Below are positions 34,750 to 43,566 of a stretch of DNA of 64,000 nt, one piece after another. Within the stretch, counting starts at the first letter, position 1. The number at the start of each line of letters is the position of its first letter. The DNA is from Desulfobulbaceae bacterium UBA5611 (lineage in GTDB: Bacteria; Desulfobacterota; Desulfobulbia; Desulfobulbales; Desulfocapsaceae). Made by a program: the position numbers and the translations under genes. The stretch lies in assembly GCA_002424635.1 (NCBI GenBank), contig DIKT01000010.1, forward strand, positions 21,179-85,178, read 5' to 3'. The notes below the pieces were generated by a model. It was not told the DNA's origin, made no database searches, and saw only the letters and a program-made list of their open reading frames with translations.

Positions 34750-36996
34750 ATGAGAATGACCATGGAAAAACTCCTTCAATCAGCAAGGTACATAAAAGAG
34801 AACCCATCAATTCCTTTCCTTCCTCTTGGTTCTGACAATGAATTGGCCCCTGTCGCTGATTTCATAAATGAACTGCTGCAGGAAAACAGGCTCCTTCGCC
34901 AAGACAATGAGACCTCCAACCACTATATTCGGCAGAAGATTGATCAACTCCTGCAGGTCATCGGGACCATTCCTTTGCGCCCGGAAGAGCTCGACAACGT
35001 AAGTCTTATTCAGCTTGACCCCATCGGCATAATAACAGAGTCATTCTCTCAGATACTTGATCATCAGCGCCAGACAAATGATCAGCTGGAACTGGCCATG
35101 GACGAGACACAGGCCATTTTTAAGTCAGTAGGCGGCGGACTGCTTGTCTTGGATGCCCACAAGAAAATTATTGCCCATAACCACACACTCGAACAGATGT
35201 TCGACATCAAAGAAGCTCAGATTTGTGGATTGACATGTTCAGATATCATCTGTAAAGGCTCCCTCCTCGAACCATGTCCTTTTGAAGAGCTGCTTCAAAC
35301 AGGGCGGACGGTTTCAAGAGTAGCCTGTTTTAAGGTACAGCCAGGGCACTACAATATCGTGGCCACGCCGGTTAAAGACAGAAACAATAAAATTGTCCGT
35401 GTGGTCATTCTTTATACTGATATAACCGAACTGATGGCGACCAAAGAAGCTGTGGCCAATGAAAAAGAACGCCTTGCCCTCACCCTGAGAAGTATCGCTG
35501 AAGGAGTTGTGGCAACGGATTCAGACGGCGGCATAACCCTTATGAATAAAGTGGCGGAGGAACTGACAGGCTGGTCCAGGGGTGAGGCTCTGGGCAGGGC
35601 TGTCTGCCAGATCATTAACATCCAGAAGAAAGAAGAGACGGATTCATGCCCGGATATTTTCAAAAAGATCCTGAGCCATAACTCCGGTTTCAAACGGGTA
35701 AGCCAGACAACCCTCATATCACGCAACGGCCAGGAAAGGCTCATCTCTCTCAGCGCCGCCCCCATAAGAAAAGAGACGCAGTCGTTACCCTCCGGCTCCA
35801 TTCTCGTTTTCCGGGATATTACCCAGGAAAAAAAGATGGAGCTGAAAATTATCAACGCCCAAAGGATAGAATCCCTCGGTATTGTGGCCGGTGGAATTGC
35901 CCATGACTTTAATAACCTGCTCACTGCCATCCTTGGCAATATCTCTCTGGCAAAACTTCTGGTTGACGGCAATGATAAAATTGTCACACTTCTTAATCAC
36001 ACGGAACAAGCATCTTGCCGAGCCAAAAACCTGACCAATCAACTACTTACTTTTGCCAAAGGCGGGGCCCCGGTTACTACTCTCACTTCGACACGCAGCC
36101 TTATAGAAGAATCAGCTCGATTTTCGTCGAGCGGCTCAAACATAACATGCCACTTTTTTATCCCCGATAACTTATGGCATATCAAGGTTGACGAGGGGCA
36201 GATTGGCCAGGTTATCCAGAATCTTGTTATTAATGCCGTCCAGGCCATGATAAATGGAGGGTCCGTTGTCATCGGCGCCGACAATATTATTCTTGACAAG
36301 AATAATGAAAATTCTCTGCGAGCCGGTAGATATATCAAGATATATGTCAAAGACAGTGGTGAGGGAATTGAGAGCCAGCATCTTGATAAAATCTTTGAGC
36401 CCTATTTCACAACAAAAGAAACAGGCCATGGCCTTGGTTTGGCAATCTGCTACTCAATCATCAAAAAACATGATGGTCTTATCACGGTAGAATCAGAGCA
36501 AGGAACCGGGTCAATTTTTTCACTCTATCTGCCGGCAGCAGATCAACAACTGTTTGAACTATCAGGGCAGGAACTCCAACCTGAAAAAAAGGAATCAACA
36601 CTACCGAGACATGACAAATTGCTGGTCATGGATGATGAAGCAATAATCAGAGACATTGCCTCCCAGATGCTCAATTATCTTGGCTACAGCGTTGAGCTGG
36701 CAAGCGACGGGCAAGAAGCCTTAACAAAGTACCGCCAGGCCGTTAAACAAGGAGTCCCTTTTGCGGCCGTGATTATGGATCTGACCATCCCGGGGGGAAT
36801 GGGCGGCAAAGAGACAATGGAACATCTTCTTCGCATGGACCCTGAAATAAAAGCTATTGTCTCCAGTGGGTATGCCCACGATCCAATAATGGCTGATTTC
36901 AGAATGCATGGATTTAAAGGAGTGCTGCCCAAGCCTTTCAGCATGGATAAACTCAGCAACATTCTGAAAAGAGTATTAAACGATAGCGACTATTAA
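34750..36996 (+). CDS. Soluble PAS-PAS hybrid histidine kinase
   Basis: A 748-residue cytoplasmic kinase. It has a coiled N-terminal part with a disordered stretch (1-115), a PAS domain (about 120-235, with three cysteines in ICGLTCSDIIC), a second PAS (about 245-370), HisKA with His385 in GGIAHDFNNLLTAILG, HATPase (N-box NAVQAM, G1 DSGEGI, G2 GHGLGLAIC) and a C-terminal receiver with Asp677 in VIMDLTIPGGMGG. The start has only a weak ribosome binding site (ACGGGAATC). It sits between two pieces of a broken RAYT gene, so it may have arrived by insertion or rearrangement. Confidence 0.87.
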   Translation: MRMTMEKLLQSARYIKENPSIPFLPLGSDNELAPVADFINELLQENRLLRQDNETSNHYIRQKIDQLLQVIGTIPLRPEELDNVSLIQLDPIGIITESFSQILDHQRQTNDQLELAMDETQAIFKSVGGGLLVLDAHKKIIAHNHTLEQMFDIKEAQICGLTCSDIICKGSLLEPCPFEELLQTGRTVSRVACFKVQPGHYNIVATPVKDRNNKIVRVVILYTDITELMATKEAVANEKERLALTLRSIAEGVVATDSDGGITLMNKVAEELTGWSRGEALGRAVCQIINIQKKEETDSCPDIFKKILSHNSGFKRVSQTTLISRNGQERLISLSAAPIRKETQSLPSGSILVFRDITQEKKMELKIINAQRIESLGIVAGGIAHDFNNLLTAILGNISLAKLLVDGNDKIVTLLNHTEQASCRAKNLTNQLLTFAKGGAPVTTLTSTRSLIEESARFSSSGSNITCHFFIPDNLWHIKVDEGQIGQVIQNLVINAVQAMINGGSVVIGADNIILDKNNENSLRAGRYIKIYVKDSGEGIESQHLDKIFEPYFTTKETGHGLGLAICYSIIKKHDGLITVESEQGTGSIFSLYLPAADQQLFELSGQELQPEKKESTLPRHDKLLVMDDEAIIRDIASQMLNYLGYSVELASDGQEALTKYRQAVKQGVPFAAVIMDLTIPGGMGGKETMEHLLRMDPEIKAIVSSGYAHDPIMADFRMHGFKGVLPKPFSMDKLSNILKRVLNDSDY

Positions 36997-37029
36997 TACT
37001 GTCGGCCGGGAAAAGGGAAAGAAGGGACG

Positions 37030-37077
37030 TTGTTGCCTTACATCCATCTCAACCCCTTACGCGCCGGTCAAAACTAG
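37030..37077 (+). pseudogene. RAYT internal remnant
   Basis: Sixteen codons reading LLPYIHLNPLRAGQN and a stop. YIHLNPLRAG is the highly conserved central motif of RAYT transposases. There is no start codon and no further match. It is the natural downstream piece of the fragment at 34471-34700. Confidence 0.7.
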
Positions 37078-37148
37078 AAACTGGCGCTCACAAAACAGTA
37101 GATGCTGAATTGCAGAGAGCGGAATAAGTTCGTCTTCGGTGAACACCA

Positions 37149-37318
37149 TCAACCCTTGGTGGTTCGGGATTTCTGCGCCGCCAGGCGCTTCCGGCCTTCC
37201 GGCTCGACCAGATAATTTTCCGGGGTCACCACCTTTTCTCCCGTCTCTTCCTCCAACTTCTCCCGCGCTTCTCCGGCAATGCGGTACGCGCGCCTGTCTG
37301 CCTGAAAATTTTCAAACA
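37149..37318 (-). pseudogene. Phage antirepressor/BRO-like C-terminal remnant
   Basis: A start-less minus-strand frame ending at 37149 reads AGEAREKLEEETGEKVVTPE and then NYLVEPEGRKRLAAQ to a stop. This resembles the C-terminal tail of BRO/DinD-like prophage antirepressors (pattern AR.ELE..TG..VV..ENYL). It is joined directly, in another frame, to the truncated regulator on its 5' side. Family assignment is tentative. Confidence 0.4.
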
Positions 37319-37594
37319 GCCGCCTCGGCCAGTGAGCAGGGCCTGAAGCTCGGCCAGGCTGAACCAGAGGCCGGGCAGCTCGTACTGATCACCACCTTCC
37401 CGGTCCAGGATATAGCCGTTTTGCCTCTTCTCGTAACGAATGGGCGCGGCCAACTCATGGCGCAGTTTAGCAATCATCCGTTTGACCGTGGGCTGGGAGC
37501 ATTCCATCTGCCTCTCCAGTTCACGCATGGTGATCGGATAACGATGGGCACGAAAAATGTCATACAGTTGATAGATACGGTCAAACTGGTTCAT
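37226..37594 (-). pseudogene. Truncated HTH (YafY/DeoR-type) regulator
   Basis: Starting at the ATG 37594 with good ribosome-binding sequence (GGAGAAAAC), the product begins MNQFDRIYQLYDIFRAHRYP and carries an HTH (ITMRELERQMECSQPTVKRMIAKLR in residues about 21-45, seen in two parts). Homologues continue into a WYL effector domain of about 200 residues; here the frame breaks after LWFSLAELQALLTG and ends in an arginine-rich out-of-frame tail. The missing effector domain and the foreign tail show a deletion junction near 37320. Confidence 0.6.
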
Positions 37595-38039
37595 TGTTTT
37601 CTCCGGTAGAGGCAAGAATGGAGATCAGAACTTGCACTTTTGCCTTTGCCATTGAAGAAAGCAACTGTTTTATGCAAAATTCACAAAATAATGAATTTCC
37701 AGCAAATATTGCCTTATTAATTCTAAAATGATGGCCTCTGAAAGAAAACCAGGGAATATCGGATAGCGGGGGGCAGAATAATTCCTGCATTGTATTCGAC
37801 CACCTGGTATCATGGCGAATTTTCGCGATCATTCCTTTTGGGTCTTTGGTGACTACGTGTATACGAAAAACTTTCAAATCAACCGTCTGTTTGATTATCT
37901 GTACAACTATCACAAGTTCCTCTTGAGAGAGGTTATTGGATTGCTAACATTTATCTACCTAAAAGAACGTATGTTTTCTTAATTTATCAAGCTGTTTTAT
38001 TGCACCATGTTGTGCGAGGAACTCAGAGAGGCAACTGAT
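37595..38039. other. Intergenic region (445 bp), nothing recognised
   Basis: Sequence between the truncated regulator and the six-PAS regulator. A 110-codon minus frame across 37581-37913 has no known motif and overlaps the regulator start, so it is not called. No clear promoter or repeat is seen. Confidence 0.4.
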
Positions 38040-40901
38040 ATGCACATGAATGCATCATATGATGACCTGATACAAAAAATCGCTGAGCTTGAAAAGCGCA
38101 ACGAGGAACTGGAGCATTTTGCCGACAGTTTTCGTGTTGCCCTTGCTCCCATGATGCTGACAGGTCTTGATGGCCATTTTCTTGAGGTCAATGACGCTTT
38201 CTGCCAAAATTTAGGCTACAGCCAGAATGAGCTGCTGCAAATGCGGGTCATGGATCTGCTCCCCACATCGCAGTGCGAGCTATTTCAAAAAAAGCTGGTC
38301 ATGCTCGATCAAGCGGAAAACATGACTTTTGAAGCTGATTATTTGCACAAAGACGGCTCGCCCATTTCTTTTTCCCTATTTGCAAGAGTTGTCACACATA
38401 ACGGAATATCGGTGATTCAAATCATCGCCCATGACATCACCGCGCGTAAACTTGCCGAAGACGCGCTGCAAAAGAGCGGCGAACAGCTCCGGCGGGTTCA
38501 GGAAATAGCACATCTGGGCAGCTGGGAGCTTGACTTGGACGAAAAGAGGCTCGTCTGGTCCGATGAGACCTACCGCATTTTCGGCATCGAGCCCCAGGAG
38601 TTTGAGTCCACCTACGAGGCCTTTCTCGAACGAGTCCATCCCGAGGATCGGGACGCGGTGACGGCAGCCTACACAGATTCCATTCGGGAAAACAGCGACA
38701 CCTATGAGATCGTGCACCGGGTGACCCGCAAAAACAGCGGCGAGATACGCTTTGTTCGCGAACGATGCCACCATGAACGAGACAGCAAAGGCTGTATCAT
38801 CCGTTCCTTTGGCATGGTGCACGATATTACCGAACAACAGCAGGATCATATTAAGCAGCGCCGCCTGCACAAGCTGAACCAACACTACCTGGACACGGTG
38901 CAGACCATCATGATGACCTTGGACCGCGAGGGGCGCATCACGATGATTAACCCCAAAGGGTGTGAAATATTGGGGTATACCGAGGAGGAACTATTAGGAA
39001 AAAACTGGTTTACGACCTGCCTGGTCCAGTCGGAAGGAGTGGAAACGATCCTGCAGGTATTTCGGCAGCTCGTGAGCGGCGAGATAGCGGCAGCGGAATA
39101 CTTCGAGAATAGCGTCCGCCGCCGGGATGGAGCGACACGGATCATCGCCTGGCATAACTCCCTGCTTACCGACGAAAACGGCAATTGCACCGGCACCCTC
39201 AGCTCCGGGGAGGATATTACCATGCGCCGTGAGACGGAAGAGGAACTTCGGCAGCACCGAGAACACCTGGAAAAGCTGGTGCATGAACAGACCGCCGCCC
39301 TTTTAGCCTCGGAAACATTATACAGAAAGATGTTTGAGCTGGCTCCGCAATCCATAGTGATCATCGACCCACTGACCGGCATGATGGTTGATTTCAATAC
39401 CTGCGCCTATGAAAACTTGGGTTACAGTCTGGAAGAATTTCAGAAGCTCACCGTTGCCGATTTCGAGGCAAATGAATCACCGGAAGATGTCAAGGCGCAC
39501 ATTGAAAAAATCCTGAAGAAGGGATTCGATTGTTTCGAGACAAAGCACAGGAAGAAAAACGGCGAGGTGCGTGATATTGAAGTCAGAGTGGCTACCGTAC
39601 ATGTCGGTGGAAAATTCCTATTGCAGAGCATGTATTCAGACATTACTGAACGTAAGGAGTCGCAGAAGAAAATCCGGCAGAGCAGTGAACAACTCATGAC
39701 CCTGATCAACGCCACTCCCGATATCATCTGCTTCAAAGACGGCCAGGGACGGTGGCTGAAAGCCAACCAGGCCGACCTGCAGATTTTTGAACTGGAAGGG
39801 GTGAGCTACCACGGAAAAACCGACCGCGAACTGGCCGATTACAGCGGGTTTTACCGGGACGCTTTCCTCGCCTGCGAGGATTCCGACGAGATTACCTGGA
39901 AGAAAAAAGAATTGACCATCATAGAAGAAACCATTCCCCGACCGGACGGGAGCTGCAAGGTGTACGAGGTCATCAAGGTGCCGCTGTTTCATCCTGACGG
40001 GAGCCGCAAGGCCCTTGTCGTCCTCGGGCGCGACATCACCGAGCGCAAACAGGCGGAGAAAGCAATGCAAAAAAGCCGTGAGCAGCTCGTTACCCTGATC
40101 AATGCCTCGCCGGACATCATATGTTTCAAGGACGCCCAGGGACGGTGGCTGATGGCCAACGAAGCTGCCTTGCGCCTTTTTGAATTGGAGCATACGGAAT
40201 ATATGGGCAAAACCGAAACCGAACTGGCTGACTACAGCCCCTTTTACCAGGAGGCCTTCCAATTCTGCACGGTCACGGACGAGCAGACATGGCGTAAAAA
40301 GGCGCTGAACCGTTTCTCAGAGCGGATTCTCCTGCCCGATGGTACTACCCGCATTTTAGATTTCGTCAAGGTGCCTCTGTTTCATGCCGACGGTCGCCGC
40401 AATGCTTTGGTGGTCATGGGCCGCGATATAACCAACACCGTGAAGGTCACGGAGGAGCTGCAGGAAAAAACCAGGAAAATCCAAGACACAAATATTGCCC
40501 TCCAGGTTCTCATCGACCGGCAGAACGACAAATGCCATGATTTCGAGCGGCAGATCCAGGCCACGCTGAACCGGCTCGTCATCCCGTATCTTGAGGGCCT
40601 CTCCCACACCAATATGGATGATCAGGGGCGGGAATATGTTCAACTGATCAAGGGCCATATCCACTCGGTGACCGACTCCTTCTGTCGGAGCCTCGAGACC
40701 CCGGCCCTTGGCCTGAGCCCCAAGGAGCTGCTGGTGGCGGATCTGGTCAGAAAAGGTAAAAGCTCCGCAGATATCGCCAAATTACTTGACCTGAGTGTGC
40801 GCACAGTGGAGGCGTATCGCAACTCCATTAGGAATAAGTTAAAAATCACCGGTAAAAGTATAAATATGAATGTGTATCTGAACAAGAGATTCAGTAATTA
40901 A
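38040..40901 (+). CDS. Six-PAS LuxR-type transcriptional regulator
   Basis: About 953 residues from the ATG at 38040, preferred because GAGAGG lies 8 bases upstream (an in-frame ATG exists at 38007). A short coiled coil is followed by six PAS domains in series (starting near residues 35, 155, 285, 430, 550 and 680). PAS5 and PAS6 are recent duplicates, both reading LINA(T/S)PDIICFKD and GRWL with a period of about 130 residues. There is no kinase domain. The C-terminus is a GerE/LuxR HTH: LSPKELLVADLVRKGKSSAD then LLDLSVRTVEAYRNSIRNKL. It is a one-component or partner-activated regulator; its target genes are unknown. Confidence 0.88.
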   Translation: MHMNASYDDLIQKIAELEKRNEELEHFADSFRVALAPMMLTGLDGHFLEVNDAFCQNLGYSQNELLQMRVMDLLPTSQCELFQKKLVMLDQAENMTFEADYLHKDGSPISFSLFARVVTHNGISVIQIIAHDITARKLAEDALQKSGEQLRRVQEIAHLGSWELDLDEKRLVWSDETYRIFGIEPQEFESTYEAFLERVHPEDRDAVTAAYTDSIRENSDTYEIVHRVTRKNSGEIRFVRERCHHERDSKGCIIRSFGMVHDITEQQQDHIKQRRLHKLNQHYLDTVQTIMMTLDREGRITMINPKGCEILGYTEEELLGKNWFTTCLVQSEGVETILQVFRQLVSGEIAAAEYFENSVRRRDGATRIIAWHNSLLTDENGNCTGTLSSGEDITMRRETEEELRQHREHLEKLVHEQTAALLASETLYRKMFELAPQSIVIIDPLTGMMVDFNTCAYENLGYSLEEFQKLTVADFEANESPEDVKAHIEKILKKGFDCFETKHRKKNGEVRDIEVRVATVHVGGKFLLQSMYSDITERKESQKKIRQSSEQLMTLINATPDIICFKDGQGRWLKANQADLQIFELEGVSYHGKTDRELADYSGFYRDAFLACEDSDEITWKKKELTIIEETIPRPDGSCKVYEVIKVPLFHPDGSRKALVVLGRDITERKQAEKAMQKSREQLVTLINASPDIICFKDAQGRWLMANEAALRLFELEHTEYMGKTETELADYSPFYQEAFQFCTVTDEQTWRKKALNRFSERILLPDGTTRILDFVKVPLFHADGRRNALVVMGRDITNTVKVTEELQEKTRKIQDTNIALQVLIDRQNDKCHDFERQIQATLNRLVIPYLEGLSHTNMDDQGREYVQLIKGHIHSVTDSFCRSLETPALGLSPKELLVADLVRKGKSSADIAKLLDLSVRTVEAYRNSIRNKLKITGKSINMNVYLNKRFSN

Positions 40902-40933
40902 GCAAACAAACCGGCTAAAAAATCACCATTGAA

Positions 40934-41077
40934 TAGTGCCTTTTGCAAAATGAGAATTTTTGTGCGAAATCAAGGCATGCGAAACATTTTCCCGTAGATA
41001 TCAAGCTGATATTTCGTTGATAAAATATTGGGCATAACGCAAAAATTAGACTAAAAAGTCATTTTGCCAGAGATTCA
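40934..41077 (+). repeat. MITE-like palindromic repeat, diverged copy 2
   Basis: Same length and layout as copy 1, with shared blocks in order: GAATTTTTGTGCGAAATCAAGGCATG, GCTGATATTTCGTTGATAAAAT and GGGCATAACG. The ends carry GCAAAATGA/TCATTTTGC as terminal inverted repeat instead of GAAAAAT. It lies 33 bases after the stop of the six-PAS regulator. Confidence 0.7.
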
Positions 41078-41189
41078 ATAAAGATTCACATTCTTAATAT
41101 CTCCCGCCACAAAGCATTCTACCACTGTATTTCCTACCGCAATATATCGACATTCTCCCAGTATTGACAGGCCGCATAGCATATGATTA

Positions 41190-41483
41190 TTGGCTGGAAA
41201 ACAGTTATTAACCGGCATGGATTATTATCAGGTTCGAGGCTGGCTGGCCTGGCATCATCATATGGCCATGGTGATGATGTCTACACTCTTTCTGTTGGAA
41301 ACCAGAACGGAACAGAAGAAGTCGTACCCGTTACTCAGTTGTCCAGACATTGCTAAATTGCTTGTTCACTTTCTTCCACGGAGGGATATAACTCAGGACG
41401 AAGTCCCCCGGCAGATAAATGTCAGGCCTCGGAAAAGGCACTCAACCATTGACTCCGCACACAAACGGCAGAGCGATGGGTAA
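41190..41483 (+). pseudogene. IS701/IS4-type transposase C-terminal remnant
   Basis: A 97-codon frame without a proper start contains DYYQVRGWLAWHHHMAMVMM and LLSCPDIAKLLVHFLPRRD, followed by RQINVRPRKRHSTIDSA. This is the C-terminal pattern of IS701-family (IS4 superfamily) DDE transposases, including the YxxxxWxxWHHH segment containing the last catalytic region. The N-terminal two thirds are absent and no terminal inverted repeats are seen. The remnant ends in the leader of the chemoreceptor gene. Confidence 0.72.
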
Positions 41484-41514
41484 TGTGACAAGAAGAATTA
41501 AAGGAGAATTTATC

Positions 41515-43566
41515 GTGTTTAAGAATTTAAAACTGGCAACCAAGATGTTTCTGGCCTTTGGTCTGGTGGCGGCGATCACCCTGTGTTTAGGGCTGTTTGG
41601 CTATTATGGAATGGTGCAGAGCAAAGGTTCCATTGACGAGATCGGCAAGGTGCGTCTGCCCAGCGTGCAGTCTCTGCTGACTATTAAGGAAAATGCCAAC
41701 GCCATTAAGGTCGTACAACGCACCTTGCTCAATGTGGGCTTGGACCGGGAAGAACGACAGCAACAGTACAACAATCTCATAAAAATACGAGAGACCTACC
41801 AAGCCGCATGGAAAATATATGAGCCCTTGCCGCAGACCGCTGAGGAGGCGGAGGTATGGAACCGGTTTGTTCCCGCTTGGCAGGAGTGGCTTGCAGCAAA
41901 CGATGTCTTTTTTGACATGAATCGTCAAATTGACAAGCTGGATCTTGGAAATCCCTATGAGTTAACGGAGAATATTCAGCGTTTCATCGGCGATCACTAT
42001 AAATTGGAAGGTTCGATTCTTAAAATGATCAACGAAGACGAATCATTTGTCGGTGGTGACAATCATAATGCTTGCAATTTTGGCAGATGGCTATCCGGGT
42101 TTCAGTCAGAAAATCCGCAGATGCGACAATTGCTGCGGGAAGTAGCCGTTCCCCATGGCAAGACCCACGATAGCGTCAAGCAGATCAGAGATCTGGTTGA
42201 TGCAGAGCGATCCGAACAAGCAGGACAAATCTATCGCACCGTTTTTGTCCCCAGTATCCAGGAGACCTTCGGCAAGTTTTCTCTGATTTTGCAACAGACT
42301 CAAAGTGGTCTTGAATTATACCGCAACATTCATAACTATACCATTAACGACCTGCGGGTGGCTGAAGAAAAGGCCTTTGAGCTTCTTGATAAGCTGGTTG
42401 AAATTAATGAAGAAATAGCGATACACGAAGTGGAAGCCGCTCACCATTTTGCTGGTATACTTGAGATCACGATGTTGGCGGCGGCGATTGCCGGCACCCT
42501 GCTGGCCTTAATCATTGCTTTTCTGCTCACTCGGGCCATCACCAGGCCTTTGAATCACGCGGTCACTATCTCCGAGGAATTAAGCCGGGGGAACCTGACG
42601 CTTGACATCCAGGTGGACAGCAAGGACGAGACCGGCCAATTGCTCGGCGCCATGAAGACCATGACCGAGAACTTGCGGGCCATGTTTACGGATATCGCCA
42701 ACGGGGTGGCGACCCTGTCTTCTTCGTCCACCGAGCTCTCAGCCATTTCCGGCCAGATGTCTTCCAGTTCATCGGAGACCATGGCCAAATCCAATACCGT
42801 GGCAGCCGCCTCCGAGGAAATGAGCGCCAACATGGACTCCGTGGCTGCGGCCTCGGAACAGACCTCGACCAATGTGAATATGGTGGCGGCGGCAGTAGAG
42901 GAGATGGTAGCCACTATCAAGGAGATTGCCGAGAGCACGGAAAGGACCCGGTCCATCGCGGATACCGCAGTCAATCGGGCAAGGAACGCCTCGGCAAAGA
43001 TCGATGTTCTTGGGGCGGCTGCCAATGAAATCGGCAAGGTGACGGAGGCCATAACCGAGATTTCCGAACAAACGAATCTGCTGGCGCTCAACGCGACCAT
43101 TGAGGCGGCGCGTGCTGGCGAGGCCGGAAAGGGATTTGCGGTGGTAGCCAATGAGATCAAAGAACTGGCAAGACAGACTGCCACAGCTACTCACGAGATT
43201 AAGGATAAGATCGCCAATATCCAGGGAGCCACGGGAGAAACCGTTGAGGAGATAGGACAGATTTCTCAGGTGATTACAGAGGTAAATGAAATGGTGGCCA
43301 CCATTGCCACAGCGGTGGAAGAACAGTCGGTCACTACGGAAGAGATTTCCCAGAATATCTCGCAGGCCTCAGCCGGTATCCAGGAGGTCAACGAGAATGT
43401 GGCTCAGGCCTCAACTGTCACCAGAGAAGTGGCTACTGAGATCGCCGAGGTCAGCCAGTCGGCAACTGAGATCCATGACAGCAGCTCCCATGTGAACAGC
43501 AGTGCCGTCGAGTTGAGTAAACTTGCAGAAACTCTGAAATCAATGGTTGATCGGTTCAGGGTATAA
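41515..43566 (+). CDS. Methyl-accepting chemotaxis protein with periplasmic CZB-like motif
   Basis: A 683-residue chemoreceptor; the GTG at 41515 is chosen because AAGGAG lies 8 bases upstream and TM1 begins at once (MFLAFGLVAAITLCLGLFG). The periplasmic part (about 32-310) has a four-helix-like region and a zinc-type motif: His161, Cys187 in HNACNFGRWLSG, and His214 and His218 in PHGKTH. TM2 is at about 313-337, then HAMP, then the signalling hairpin with EQTNLLALNATIEAARAGEA. CZB domains are usually cytoplasmic, so the placement is unusual. The stop overlaps the next gene by one base. Confidence 0.9.
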   Translation: MFKNLKLATKMFLAFGLVAAITLCLGLFGYYGMVQSKGSIDEIGKVRLPSVQSLLTIKENANAIKVVQRTLLNVGLDREERQQQYNNLIKIRETYQAAWKIYEPLPQTAEEAEVWNRFVPAWQEWLAANDVFFDMNRQIDKLDLGNPYELTENIQRFIGDHYKLEGSILKMINEDESFVGGDNHNACNFGRWLSGFQSENPQMRQLLREVAVPHGKTHDSVKQIRDLVDAERSEQAGQIYRTVFVPSIQETFGKFSLILQQTQSGLELYRNIHNYTINDLRVAEEKAFELLDKLVEINEEIAIHEVEAAHHFAGILEITMLAAAIAGTLLALIIAFLLTRAITRPLNHAVTISEELSRGNLTLDIQVDSKDETGQLLGAMKTMTENLRAMFTDIANGVATLSSSSTELSAISGQMSSSSSETMAKSNTVAAASEEMSANMDSVAAASEQTSTNVNMVAAAVEEMVATIKEIAESTERTRSIADTAVNRARNASAKIDVLGAAANEIGKVTEAITEISEQTNLLALNATIEAARAGEAGKGFAVVANEIKELARQTATATHEIKDKIANIQGATGETVEEIGQISQVITEVNEMVATIATAVEEQSVTTEEISQNISQASAGIQEVNENVAQASTVTREVATEIAEVSQSATEIHDSSSHVNSSAVELSKLAETLKSMVDRFRV

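Noticed and set aside
37581..37913. 110-codon minus-strand frame
   Set aside because: It overlaps the supported start of the truncated HTH regulator in another frame and matches no known pattern.
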